The notes under the pieces: model-generated
Database searches by the model: none
Seen by the model: the letters and a program-made list of their open reading frames with translations, nothing else
What the model was told of the DNA's origin: nothing
Shown: positions 24,060-32,568 of the stretch, piece by piece
How positions within the stretch are numbered: position 1 is the first letter of the stretch
Layout: each line of letters begins with the position of its first letter
Source: JARRQB01 sp965368585
Lineage (GTDB): Bacteria; Pseudomonadota; Gammaproteobacteria; Chromatiales; Chromatiaceae
Assembly: GCA_965368585.1 (NCBI GenBank)
Contig: CBDUNM010000039.1
Span: forward strand, 1 to 33,911
Direction of reading: 5' to 3'
DNA: 33,911 nt
Made by a program: the position numbers and the translations under genes

Positions 24060-25958
24060 ATGTGTGGATTTGTTGCCATATTCGATACCCGAGCGGCACA
24101 AGAGATTGATCGCGCGGTGCTTCACGTGATGAACGAGAGCCAGTTTCATCGTGGTCCGGACGAAGGCGGCATTCACGTAGAGCCCGGCATCGGATTGGGG
24201 CATCGGCGACTGTCGATCATCGACCTGGCGTCGGGTCAGCAGCCATTGGCGAACGAAGATGGGTCAGTCGTCGTCGTATACAACGGCGAAATTTACAACT
24301 TCGGTGAATTGGCCGACGAACTCAAGGCGGCGGGCCATACGTTTCGCACACACTGCGACACCGAGGTGATCGTCCACGGGTGGGAGCAATGGGGCGAGCG
24401 GTGTGTCGAACGATTTCGTGGCATGTTCGCCTTCGCACTCTGGGACGGCAACACAAAGGAGTTTTTCGCGGCCCGAGATCGGTTGGGTATCAAGCCGCTG
24501 CACTACTCCATATTAGGCAACGGCCACTTGATTGCAGGTTCGGAACTCAAGTCGTTGCGGCAGCATCCGGGGTTGAATCGAGATATCGATCCGCTTGCGA
24601 TCGAAGACTATTTCGGATTCGGATATATACCGGAACCGAGAACCGTCTATCGATCGGTGGCAAAGCTTGCTCCAGGACATACGCTGTTGTGGCGTAGGGG
24701 TGACTCGCAGCCCCGGATAAGGGAATACTGGGATATGCCTGTCGCAGATCCGGCGTCTGCCATGAGCGAAAACGACGCGATGGAGGAGTTGATCAATCGC
24801 ATCGACGAAGCAGTGCGTATCCGGCTGGTGGCGGAAGTTCCATTGGGGGCCTTTCTGTCCGGCGGCGTTGACTCCAGCGCCGTCGTATCTTCCATGACCC
24901 GGGTGGGCGGCAAACCCGTAAATACCTGTTCGATCGCATTCGGCGAGAGTGAGTTCAATGAGTCGGAATACGCTCAAATGGTGGCGGACCGATACGGCGC
25001 AAATCATCACGTCGACCAAGTCGACCCCGACGATTTCTCGCTCATAGACAAACTCGCGGCTCTCTACGACGAACCCTACGCCGACAGTTCCGCGATGCCG
25101 ACGTACCGCGTATGCGAACTGGCCAAGCGTCGCGTGACCGTCGCCCTGTCCGGTGACGGCGGAGATGAGATCCTCGCCGGCTACCGCCGCTACCATTGGC
25201 ATTTGAACGAAAACATCCTGCGTCAACGCATTTCAGCGCCGCTGCGACGCCTTGCAGGCGCGCTGGGCCGGTACTACCCGGCGATGATTGGTGCACCGCG
25301 TTTTCTGCGCGCGCGTTCCACCCTGCTCGGACTCGGGCGAGACGCACTGAGCGGCTATTTCAATATCATTGCGCTGATGGACGATGACCTGCGACGGCGT
25401 CTCTATACGCCGGAGTTTCGCCGTCAGTTGCAGGGGTACAGCGCGGAAGAGGTCTTGCGACGGCACGGTGAGCGTGTCAGAGATGCCCACCCTTTGACGC
25501 AGGTGCAGTATCTCGATGTCAAGACCTACTTGCCAGGCGATATCTTGACCAAGGTCGACCGTGCAAGCATGGCGCATGCGTTGGAAGTGAGGGTTCCCTT
25601 GCTCGACCACCGATTGGTCGAGTGGTGTTCCACCTTGTCCGTGGATTTGAAATGGCGCAAGGGAACTGGCAAATACCTGTTGAAGAAATCCTTGGAGCCT
25701 TACCTGCCAAGCGATGTCCTGTATCGTCCCAAGAAAGGATTTGCGGTGCCCTTGGGCAAGTGGTTTCGTGGCCCGTTGCGCGAGCGCCTCGAAAACGCTT
25801 TGCTGGACGAACGACTATCGGATACCGGTATATTCGAACCCGACGCGCTGCAAAAGCTACTGGACGAACATCGATCAGGTCGCGTGGACCGCAGTGCCAG
25901 TTTGTGGTCGCTGATGATGTTTGACGCGTTCTTGCGCGCCGAAGCGACGACGTCATGA
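24060..25958 (+). CDS. XrtA-associated asparagine synthase-like amidotransferase
   Basis: This 632-residue protein has an N-terminal class II glutamine amidotransferase domain, with nucleophile Cys2 (MCGFVAIF) and RGPDEGG, YNGEIYNF and the CDTEV motif. A C-terminal AsnB-type ATP-pyrophosphatase domain follows, with SGGVDSS starting near residue 267. It corresponds to the amidotransferase 1 family of exosortase A clusters, which probably amidates a sugar acid or other polymer component rather than aspartate; the true acceptor is not known. The gene starts 25 bp after the exosortase and couples by ATGA to the next glycosyltransferase. Confidence 0.93.
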   Translation: MCGFVAIFDTRAAQEIDRAVLHVMNESQFHRGPDEGGIHVEPGIGLGHRRLSIIDLASGQQPLANEDGSVVVVYNGEIYNFGELADELKAAGHTFRTHCDTEVIVHGWEQWGERCVERFRGMFAFALWDGNTKEFFAARDRLGIKPLHYSILGNGHLIAGSELKSLRQHPGLNRDIDPLAIEDYFGFGYIPEPRTVYRSVAKLAPGHTLLWRRGDSQPRIREYWDMPVADPASAMSENDAMEELINRIDEAVRIRLVAEVPLGAFLSGGVDSSAVVSSMTRVGGKPVNTCSIAFGESEFNESEYAQMVADRYGANHHVDQVDPDDFSLIDKLAALYDEPYADSSAMPTYRVCELAKRRVTVALSGDGGDEILAGYRRYHWHLNENILRQRISAPLRRLAGALGRYYPAMIGAPRFLRARSTLLGLGRDALSGYFNIIALMDDDLRRRLYTPEFRRQLQGYSAEEVLRRHGERVRDAHPLTQVQYLDVKTYLPGDILTKVDRASMAHALEVRVPLLDHRLVEWCSTLSVDLKWRKGTGKYLLKKSLEPYLPSDVLYRPKKGFAVPLGKWFRGPLRERLENALLDERLSDTGIFEPDALQKLLDEHRSGRVDRSASLWSLMMFDAFLRAEATTS

Positions 25959-27166
25959 AGATATTGCATGTACTCGATCATTCAATTCCGGTTCATACCG
26001 GGTATACGTTTCGCACGCGCTCGATTTTGCGACAACAGGCTGTCCTGGGTTGGGAAACGGTGCATGTGACCGGCAGCAAACACCCTCAGCCTGGTCCTGA
26101 TCCGGAACTCGTGGAGAACCTGCGCTTTCATCGCACGCAACCGTTTTCGCCGATGTTGGCCAGACTTCCGGTCTTAGGGCAATACGATGTTATCCGCGGC
26201 TTGACGCGTCGTCTGGACGAACTGATCCCGCACTATCGCCCCGACATACTGCATGCACATTCACCGGCGTTGAATGGATTTGCGGCCGTTCACGCGGGAC
26301 GACGTCACGGTATACCCGTGGTGTACGAATGTCGAGCCTTCTGGGAGGATGCAGCCGTTGATCACCGTACCACCACCGAAGGCAGCTTTCGCTATAAACT
26401 CACCAAATGGATGGAGACGCGTGTTTTCAGGGACGCCGATGCGGTGACCTGTATCTGCGAGGGTCTGCGTGCGGATATTGCGTCACGCGGCATAGACAAG
26501 GGAAAGATCACCGTGATTCCGAATGCGGTGGACATCGACGCGTTCGGTCGTTCCGCGGCGAAAGACCAAGCGTTGGTCGAAGCGCTGGGCATCCGCGACC
26601 TACCGGTGCTTGGTTTTCTGGGCTCGTTTTATGCTTACGAAGGTTTGAACCTGGCACTCGACGCGCTACCTCTGATTCACGAAAGTCTACCGCGAGCCAA
26701 GTTGCTGTTGGTCGGCGGAGGATTTCAGGAAGCAAACCTCAAACGACAAGCCGAGCGCATGGGTTTGGCTCAAGATGTGATCTTCACCGGGCGCGTGCCC
26801 CACACTGACATCCAACGCTACTACGATCTGGTCGATATTCTGGTGTATCCGCGCTTGTCGAAAAGGATCACCGAACTGGTTACACCGCTCAAACCACTCG
26901 AGGCAATGGCCCAACGCCGTTTGCTGGTGGCGTCGGATGTGGGCGGACACAAGGAACTGATCCGTGATGGGGAAACTGGCCGGTTATTCGCAGCGGGAGA
27001 TGCGAAGGCGCTGGCTGCAACGGTGCTCGAGCTCTATCAACAGCGCGACCAATGGGAGCGCTATCGCGAGGCAGGTAGGCGTTTTGTCGAGAACGAACGC
27101 AGTTGGGCGAGTTCGGTGGCCAGGTACAGGGCGGTCTACGAACGGCTCGCCAGCGGACGGGGCTGA
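25955..27166 (+). CDS. XrtA/PEP-CTERM-associated glycosyltransferase (GT4 type)
   Basis: The 403-residue GT-B glycosyltransferase starts MKILHVLDHSIPVHTGYTFRTRSIL, characteristic of the TIGR04063 family found at the end of exosortase A loci. It has a Rossmann-type donor-binding half with VGGGFQEANLK and the conserved ITELVTPLKPLEAMA segment (E-x7-E-type region). It is the last gene of the run; about 500 bp of non-coding DNA follow. No convincing terminator was seen immediately downstream. Confidence 0.92.
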   Translation: MKILHVLDHSIPVHTGYTFRTRSILRQQAVLGWETVHVTGSKHPQPGPDPELVENLRFHRTQPFSPMLARLPVLGQYDVIRGLTRRLDELIPHYRPDILHAHSPALNGFAAVHAGRRHGIPVVYECRAFWEDAAVDHRTTTEGSFRYKLTKWMETRVFRDADAVTCICEGLRADIASRGIDKGKITVIPNAVDIDAFGRSAAKDQALVEALGIRDLPVLGFLGSFYAYEGLNLALDALPLIHESLPRAKLLLVGGGFQEANLKRQAERMGLAQDVIFTGRVPHTDIQRYYDLVDILVYPRLSKRITELVTPLKPLEAMAQRRLLVASDVGGHKELIRDGETGRLFAAGDAKALAATVLELYQQRDQWERYREAGRRFVENERSWASSVARYRAVYERLASGRG

Positions 27167-27637
27167 TCGATGCGATGTCAATCCGCGCAGCCACGGGTAA
27201 GTTTCGGTTCGACGCGACCGGCTAATCACCGCATCGACTTCGAACCCGTCGGGTGGCATGACTAACGTGCATGTTGCACCAGCCGATGGGGGACGGGCGC
27301 GAATGAAGCGGCAGGGATGCGGCGCAAGTCCTGTTCGGGGTGCATTCTCGAAAGTGCAGTTTGTCCCCCGTCCCCGACCTATCCGGGCCCTCGCTTGTCC
27401 AGGCACGCCTGCACTTGCTTTTCACTCAAGTCGTAGCTACGGCTATGCCTTTCGCTCCACAGCGGCGTCCAGCCGCACCTGTCCGGCGCGATCATCCCGG
27501 ATACCGGTGCAACATGCAGGCTAAGCCGCGAAATAGCTGAGATTCACGAATAGTCAGGTCGGGTGATGGGTAATCAGGCGCGCATCGATGCAGTTTGACG
27601 GTAGGTAGAGTCTTTGGCAGCTGCCCGGACGCCCGCG
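27167..27637. other. non-coding region with repeat fragments
   Basis: About 470 bp separate the exopolysaccharide cluster and the maf terminator. Open frames here have no family features and are judged spurious. Structure seen: GGGGACGGG at 27289-27297 is repeated inverted as CCCGTCCCC at 27367-27375 (69 bp apart), and the dispersed 15-base word lies at 27434-27448. The pattern looks like remains of short intergenic repeats rather than a gene. Confidence 0.5.
27434..27448 (-). repeat. dispersed repeat fragment, copy 2
   Basis: TAGCTACGGCTATGC is the exact reverse complement of 9322-9336. On the minus strand the preceding bases contain GGACAGGTGCGGCT, similar to GGACAGATTGCAGCT downstream of copy 1, so both sites hold the same two words in different relative order, as expected for pieces of a tandem module. 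Confidence 0.5.
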
Positions 27638-27661
27638 AAAAAGCAACGGACGATCCGTTGC
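27638..27661 (-). terminator. rho-independent terminator of maf/yceF
   Basis: On the minus strand a perfect 8-bp stem (GCAACGGA with TCCGTTGC, 3-base loop; 27643-27661) is followed at once by five T (27638-27642). It begins 7 bp after the maf stop codon. Confidence 0.85.
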
Positions 27662-27667
27662 TGCCGA

Positions 27668-28264
27668 TCACGGCAGGTTGATTCCTTCGTTCGCCAGCAT
27701 CGCGACCAGTCGAATCAACGGTAGACCGATCAGCGTGTTGGGGTCGTCACCCTCGAGGCGCTCGAACAGCGTGATCCCGAAACCCTCCGACTTGAAGCTC
27801 CCCGCGCAGTTAAACGGTTGCTCGACATCAACGTACCGAGCTATTTGCGCATCGCCGAGGTCGCGAAAGTGCACTTTGAATCGTTCGCATGTAGTCTGCT
27901 GGGTTCCCGCACTGCTGTTGAGCAGACTGAGACCCGTGAGAAACTCAACGGTTTTGCCGGAGGCGCTTTTTAGCTGCTCGATGGCTCTAGCGCGATCGCC
28001 GGGCTTCCCTAAGACTTGGTGATCGATACAGGCTACTTGATCGGATCCAATAATGAGAGACTCGGGAAACTCCGTCGCCATCGCACCGGCCTTGGCGGCC
28101 GCCAGTCGCATGACCAACGCCTCCGCGGCTTCGTCCGGTTGCGCCGTTTCGTCGATATCGGGCGCCGCGATCTCGAAAGGCAACCTCAATTTCGCGAGCA
28201 AACTGCGGCGAAACGGTGAAGTGGACGCGAGTATTAGACGGACGTCTGACGAAATATCGGGCAT
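27668..28264 (-). CDS. yceF: Maf-family nucleotide pyrophosphatase, YceF type (7-methyl-GTP)
   Basis: The 198-residue Maf protein has the N-terminal LILASTSPFRRSLLAKL, the catalytic-Asp segment SLIIGSDQVACID, and the C-terminal CAGSFKSEGFGITLFERLEGDDPNTLIGLPL. The SFKSEG form matches YceF, which hydrolyses 7-methyl-GTP, rather than the dTTP/UTP enzyme YhdE. In many gammaproteobacteria yceF lies divergently next to yceD; here the oad operon separates them. ATG 28264 is the natural family start. Confidence 0.9.
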   Translation of the reverse strand: MPDISSDVRLILASTSPFRRSLLAKLRLPFEIAAPDIDETAQPDEAAEALVMRLAAAKAGAMATEFPESLIIGSDQVACIDHQVLGKPGDRARAIEQLKSASGKTVEFLTGLSLLNSSAGTQQTTCERFKVHFRDLGDAQIARYVDVEQPFNCAGSFKSEGFGITLFERLEGDDPNTLIGLPLIRLVAMLANEGINLP

Positions 28265-28371
28265 CTGGAACGACTATTTAATAAAAACAGCAAGTTGCAA
28301 TATAGCAGACGGGCTCGCGGGAGCGCCAGCCGTACCGGCTTGTCCGCACCGCGTTCCGCCAACTGCCGATA

Positions 28372-28389
28372 GTCAATTGCGCCATTGAC
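28372..28389. repeat. inverted repeat upstream of oadG
   Basis: GTCAAT and ATTGAC are separated by six bases, in the 284-bp gap between yceF and oadG and about 60 bp upstream of the proposed oad promoter. It could be an operator; the stem is short and there is no other support. Confidence 0.25.
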
Positions 28390-28447
28390 GTACCGCGTGG
28401 CGGACTTGATTGATGTATTTTCTTACACTGTTTGCAGCCATCGGTTC

Positions 28448-28483
28448 TTGACATCGCCAGGTGGTTCGCCTAGAAAGGCGAAC
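28448..28483 (+). promoter_or_regulatory. candidate oadGAB promoter with overlapping palindrome
   Basis: A perfect -35 TTGACA (28448-28453) is spaced 17 bp from a moderate -10 TAGAAA (28471-28476). A perfect 7-bp inverted repeat (GTTCGCC 28464-28470, GGCGAAC 28477-28483) is centred exactly on the -10 hexamer, a good position for a repressor operator. It lies about 70 bp upstream of the oadG start. Confidence 0.45.
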
Positions 28484-28548
28484 TGTCCGACCTAATGCTG
28501 CGCTGCAGCATGCATATAACGGTTAGTATTGAATCGGAGAAACGCGCC

Positions 28549-28809
28549 TTGCCAAGCACCGATCTGTTGATGAGTGGCGTCGAACTCATGCTTCTGGGAA
28601 TGAGCATCGTCTTTGGTTTCTTGACGATACTGGTGTTCTCGCTGCACGGCATGTCGAAACTGGCTGACACACTGCAGGGCAGGCACGAGGCAGCGACAAC
28701 ATCGAGGCCGGGACCGGCCGCAACGCCGGGCGACATGGCCGATGAGCCGGACGTTGTCGCCGCGATTGCGGTCGCTGTTGCCCATTACCGAAAGCGCCTG
28801 GGTAAGTAA
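28549..28809 (+). CDS. oadG: oxaloacetate decarboxylase gamma subunit
   Basis: The 86-residue product has one membrane helix near the N-terminus (MSGVELMLLGMSIVFGFLTILVFSL, about residues 7-31) and a polar Ala/Pro-rich tail ending AAIAVAVAHYRKRLGK, the layout of OadG. The tail of the family binds zinc and contacts the alpha subunit. TTG 28549 was chosen because CGGAGA lies 8 bases upstream and the length then matches the family; ATG 28570 is a shorter alternative. It is followed by oadA and oadB in the usual gamma-alpha-beta order. Confidence 0.85.
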   Translation: MPSTDLLMSGVELMLLGMSIVFGFLTILVFSLHGMSKLADTLQGRHEAATTSRPGPAATPGDMADEPDVVAAIAVAVAHYRKRLGK

Positions 28810-28841
28810 CCCCCCAATCACAGACGAGAGAGCGATCTGAC

Positions 28842-30611
28842 ATGACCAAAAAACTCGCCATCACCGATGTGGTACTGAGAGACTCACATCAGTCGCTGTT
28901 TGCGACACGTATGCGCACCGAAGACATGCTGCCGATTGCGGAAAAGCTGGACCGGGTGGGTTTCTGGAGTCTGGAATCCTGGGGTGGCGCCACATTCGAC
29001 GCTTGCATTCGCTATCTTGGCGAAGACCCGTGGGAAAGAATCCGCAAGCTTAAGGCCGCGATGCCCAACACCCCGCAGCAGATGCTGTTTCGCGGGCAGA
29101 ACATTCTGGGTTATCGGCACTATGCCGACGATGTCGTCGAGAAGTTCGTTGAACGCGCCGCGGTCAACGGGGTCGATGTATTCCGCATCTTTGACGCCAT
29201 GAACGACCTGCGCAACCTCGAGACCGCGATCAAGGCGACGCTCAAGGTCGAAAAACACGCCCAGGGCACCATTTCCTACACTGTCAGCCCGGTGCACAAC
29301 CTCGAGTACTGGATAGACATGGGCAAGCGGCTCGAAGATACCGGTTGCCACTCGATTTGTATCAAGGACATGGCCGGGTTGTTGAAGCCTTACGTAGCGT
29401 TCGAACTGGTCACCCGGTTGAAGTCGACGCTTTCCATACCGATCGCCCTGCACTGTCATGCCACCACCGGCTTGAGCACGGCAACCATCGTGAAGGCGGC
29501 TGAAGCGGGTATCGACATGATCGACTCGGCGATTTCTTCGATGTCCATGACTTACGGCCATTCGCCGACGGAGTCGATCGTTGCCATCATGGAAGGCACC
29601 GAGCGTGATACCGGCCTCGATCTTCAACTGCTCGAGGAGATTGCGGCCTATTTTCGCCAGGCGCGAAAGAAATACGCCAAGTTTGAAGGCTCATTGCGGG
29701 GCATCGATTCACGCATTCTGGTTGCCCAGGTACCGGGCGGTATGCTGACCAACATGGAGAGTCAGCTTCGCGAGCAGAACGCATCGGACAAGCTCGATGC
29801 AGTGTTGCAGGAGATCCCCCGGGTTCGCGAAGATCTAGGTTTCATCGCGCTGGTGACGCCGACGTCCCAGATCGTCGGCACGCAAGCCGTCATAAACGTG
29901 TTGACGGGCGAGCGATACAAGACCATTACCAAGGAGACCGCGGGGGTCCTCAAAGGCGAATACGGCCTGACGACGGCGCCGGTCAATAAGGAACTGCAGG
30001 CGCGCGTATTGAACGGCGCCGAACCCGTGACCGTCCGTCCGGCGGATTTGCTGGATCCGGAGATCGACGCGTTGACCGCAGAGTTTCGCAAGCTTGCCAA
30101 GGACCGGCGCATCCGGGTAGCCGAAGCTGAAATTGACGATGTGTTGACATATGCCTTGTTTCCGCAAGTTGGGCTGAAATTTTTAGAAAACCGCGACAAT
30201 CCCGACGCGTTCGAGCCCGCGCCGGGCCAGGAGCCGCCCGCGCCAGCGACAGAGAAGGTCGCGGTAGGCGATACCGAAGCTTACTCGGTGAAGGTAAACG
30301 GCAAGCTCTACGACGTGGTGGTCGGACCCGGTGGCGCCGTTCACCCGGCTGTTGCCGCACCGGCACCGTCTGCGGCGCCAGAATCCCCGGCAGGCCCCCT
30401 GCGCGATGTGACCGCGCCTTTGGCGGGTAACATCTACAAGATGCTGGCCAGCCCCGGACAAAAGGTGAAAGCGGGTGACGTGATCGTGGTCCTGGAAGCG
30501 ATGAAGATGGAAACCGAGATCCGATCACCAGCCGACGGCAACGTCGCTGAAGTGCTCGTCAAAGAGGGGGATGCCGTTCATGTCGGCGACGTTCTGTTAA
30601 AGCTCGCCTGA
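28842..30611 (+). CDS. oadA: oxaloacetate decarboxylase alpha subunit (biotin carboxyltransferase)
   Basis: The 589-residue protein has an N-terminal carboxyltransferase TIM barrel (VVLRDSHQSLFATRMRTEDML, WGGATFDACIRYLGEDPW, ALHCHATTGLS with metal-binding His residues), the conserved PGGMLTNMESQL segment, a Pro/Ala linker (about 450-515) and a C-terminal biotinyl domain with EAMKMETEI, whose central Lys carries biotin. It moves the carboxyl group of oxaloacetate to biotin in the cytoplasm; the beta subunit then decarboxylates and pumps sodium. The near neighbours oadG and oadB confirm oxaloacetate decarboxylase rather than pyruvate carboxylase subunit B. The oadB start is 1 bp after its stop. 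Confidence 0.96.
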   Translation: MTKKLAITDVVLRDSHQSLFATRMRTEDMLPIAEKLDRVGFWSLESWGGATFDACIRYLGEDPWERIRKLKAAMPNTPQQMLFRGQNILGYRHYADDVVEKFVERAAVNGVDVFRIFDAMNDLRNLETAIKATLKVEKHAQGTISYTVSPVHNLEYWIDMGKRLEDTGCHSICIKDMAGLLKPYVAFELVTRLKSTLSIPIALHCHATTGLSTATIVKAAEAGIDMIDSAISSMSMTYGHSPTESIVAIMEGTERDTGLDLQLLEEIAAYFRQARKKYAKFEGSLRGIDSRILVAQVPGGMLTNMESQLREQNASDKLDAVLQEIPRVREDLGFIALVTPTSQIVGTQAVINVLTGERYKTITKETAGVLKGEYGLTTAPVNKELQARVLNGAEPVTVRPADLLDPEIDALTAEFRKLAKDRRIRVAEAEIDDVLTYALFPQVGLKFLENRDNPDAFEPAPGQEPPAPATEKVAVGDTEAYSVKVNGKLYDVVVGPGGAVHPAVAAPAPSAAPESPAGPLRDVTAPLAGNIYKMLASPGQKVKAGDVIVVLEAMKMETEIRSPADGNVAEVLVKEGDAVHVGDVLLKLA

Positions 30612-30612
30612 T

Positions 30613-31908
30613 ATGAATAACGGATTCGACGCGCTTTGGCGATCGATGGGGATCGCTAATATGGAGCCCGGCCAGGTACTGATGATCGGTGTCGGTCTGC
30701 TGCTTATTTATCTGGCGATACGCAAGGGGTTCGAGCCGTTGCTGCTGTTACCGATCGGGTTCGGCGCGGTGCTGACCAATGTGCCTGTCGTCGGGTTGGG
30801 GGAGGGCCCCATTGGGCAACTGGTTCTGGCGGGCGACCCATCGCATCTGGCGGTACTCGCTCAAACCATCGGGTCTTCGGTCGGTGAGATCAACACGACG
30901 CTGAAACATCTCGACACGGCAACCTATGCGGCAGCCGGCGCTTTGGCAAAAAATCTCGGTTACGACTCAGGCATATTGTATAGCTTTTACCAAGTCGCGA
31001 TCGGCTCCGGTGTGGCCCCCTTGCTGATCTTTATGGGCGTTGGTGCGCTGACGGATTTCAGTGCCTTGATCGCGATGCCGAAGACCTTGCTGCTCGGTGC
31101 AGCCGCGCAATTCGGCATCTTTACGACGCTGATCGGTGCATTGGCTTTGAATCTGATCCCGGGGTTCGATTTTTCGCTGGCCGATGCTTCCGCCATCGCC
31201 ATCATCGGTGGTGCCGACGGCCCGACGGCGATTTTTCTCGCATCCAAGCTGGCCCCCGACCTACTGGGCGCAATCGCCGTAGCCGCCTATTCGTACATGG
31301 CGTTAGTGCCGATTATTCAGCCACCCATTATGAAACTGCTGACTTCCGAAAAAGAGCGTTGTGTTGAAATGTCGCAACTGCGCCCGGTCAGTAAGCTGGA
31401 GAGGATCCTGTTTCCATTTACCGTACTGGCGTTGTGCATCCTTTTTTTACCGTCGGCAGCGCCTTTGATCGGCATGCTGACCTTTGGCAACCTGCTGCGC
31501 GAATCCGGTGTCGTCGACCGGTTAAGCAAGGCCGCACAAAACGAGATCATCAACGCGGTCACAATCTTTCTCGGGCTTTCGGTGGGTTCGAGGCTACAGG
31601 CCGACAAGTTTCTAACGATTGAAACCTTGGGGATTTTAGGGTTAGGTGCGCTGGCGTTTTGCGTCGGTACCGCGACCGGCGTGTTGATGGGCAAAATCAT
31701 GAATCGGGTTTCCGGTGGCAAGGTCAACCCTCTGATTGGTGCCGCCGGCGTATCCGCGGTGCCCATGGCCGCACGGGTGGTCAACAAGGTCGGTTTGGAA
31801 GCGAACCACAATAATTTTCTGTTGATGCATGCGATGGGGCCGAACGTAGCCGGTGTCATAGGCTCGGCGGTTGCCGCCGGGGTGCTGCTGGCCGTGGTAG
31901 GCGGTTGA
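30613..31908 (+). CDS. oadB: oxaloacetate decarboxylase beta subunit, sodium pump
   Basis: The 431-residue multispanning membrane protein (about nine to eleven hydrophobic segments) couples decarboxylation of carboxybiotin to Na+ export. Conserved parts include GGADGPTAIFLASKLAPDLLGAIAVAAYSYMALVPIIQPP, with the Asp implicated in Na+ binding in this family, and GLSVGSRLQA near residue 318. The end VAGVIGSAVAAGVLLAVV is typical of the family. It completes the oadGAB operon. Confidence 0.96.
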   Translation: MNNGFDALWRSMGIANMEPGQVLMIGVGLLLIYLAIRKGFEPLLLLPIGFGAVLTNVPVVGLGEGPIGQLVLAGDPSHLAVLAQTIGSSVGEINTTLKHLDTATYAAAGALAKNLGYDSGILYSFYQVAIGSGVAPLLIFMGVGALTDFSALIAMPKTLLLGAAAQFGIFTTLIGALALNLIPGFDFSLADASAIAIIGGADGPTAIFLASKLAPDLLGAIAVAAYSYMALVPIIQPPIMKLLTSEKERCVEMSQLRPVSKLERILFPFTVLALCILFLPSAAPLIGMLTFGNLLRESGVVDRLSKAAQNEIINAVTIFLGLSVGSRLQADKFLTIETLGILGLGALAFCVGTATGVLMGKIMNRVSGGKVNPLIGAAGVSAVPMAARVVNKVGLEANHNNFLLMHAMGPNVAGVIGSAVAAGVLLAVVGG

Positions 31909-31987
31909 GTGTTGGCGTTACGCTTACGTTGCTTGTCGGATTCGGGTCAAAGCAGCGTCTACTAACGATCAGATTTGACGAGCGTTT

Positions 31988-32016
31988 TTGACATACTTGT
32001 ACGGTCGGTATATTAT
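31988..32016 (+). promoter_or_regulatory. strong sigma-70-type promoter for yceD-rpmF-plsX
   Basis: Consensus -35 TTGACA (31988-31993), a 17-bp spacer and -10 TATTAT (32011-32016, 5 of 6). Transcription would start near 32023, only about three bases before the best yceD ATG (32026), implying a nearly leaderless message. Confidence 0.7.
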
Positions 32017-32025
32017 TCGCCGCTT

Positions 32026-32550
32026 ATGTCGTCGACTCTTCCCGAGCAAGTTGATCCGTGGTACCTGTGTGGCAATAATCGCTCGTTCGAAGGCCGAATA
32101 TCACTCGACGCTTTCACTCGCTTAAGGCCGCTTCTCGCCTCAACTGACGGCGAAGCGGCTTTTACGTTGCGGTTTGCGAAAGACAGTGAAAATCGGCCGG
32201 TCGTCAAGGGCACTGTCGATGCGCAGTTGTGGTTGTGTTGTCAGCGTTGCCTGCAAACATTTCCGTTGGCCATTTCCGAGTCTCTTTGTCTTGGGCTCGT
32301 GGTAGGGTCGGATGAAGCAGCGAGTTTGCCTTCGGCGCTGGACCCTTTACGGGTCGTGGATGGAAAGCTGGATCTGGCAGATATCATTGAAGACGAATTG
32401 ATACTGGCGATTCCGATCATACCGCGTCACGCTGAAGCGGAATGCCCGATAGATCTGACTGGATTGGAGTTGCCGGAAGAGGTAGAGCCGACTCGGGAAA
32501 ATCCATTTTCGGTTCTTGAAAATCTAAAACACCGTAAGTCTGACAGTTAA
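32026..32550 (+). CDS. yceD: YceD/DUF177 family protein (23S rRNA accumulation protein)
   Basis: The 174-residue protein is of the YceD family, which in E. coli and plants affects 23S rRNA processing or accumulation and usually precedes rpmF. Conserved sites are the Cys pair in CCQRCLQTFPL, the DLADIIEDELILAIPIIPRH segment, and the C-terminal NPFSVLENLK. ATG 32026 fits the family N-terminus. An earlier in-frame start (31975) would lie upstream of the strong promoter and is unlikely. No ribosome site precedes 32026. Confidence 0.9.
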   Translation: MSSTLPEQVDPWYLCGNNRSFEGRISLDAFTRLRPLLASTDGEAAFTLRFAKDSENRPVVKGTVDAQLWLCCQRCLQTFPLAISESLCLGLVVGSDEAASLPSALDPLRVVDGKLDLADIIEDELILAIPIIPRHAEAECPIDLTGLELPEEVEPTRENPFSVLENLKHRKSDS

Positions 32551-32568
32551 GCAGTACAGGAGAGCGAG

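Noticed and set aside
24513..25226. 237-codon minus-strand frame within the amidotransferase gene
   Set aside because: It is antisense to conserved amidotransferase motifs and has no start context or recognisable domain.
27258..27540. Overlapping open frames in the gap between the last glycosyltransferase and maf
   Set aside because: They have Arg/Pro/Ser-rich chance composition, no ribosome site and no family motif, and they contain repeat fragments shared with another non-coding region.
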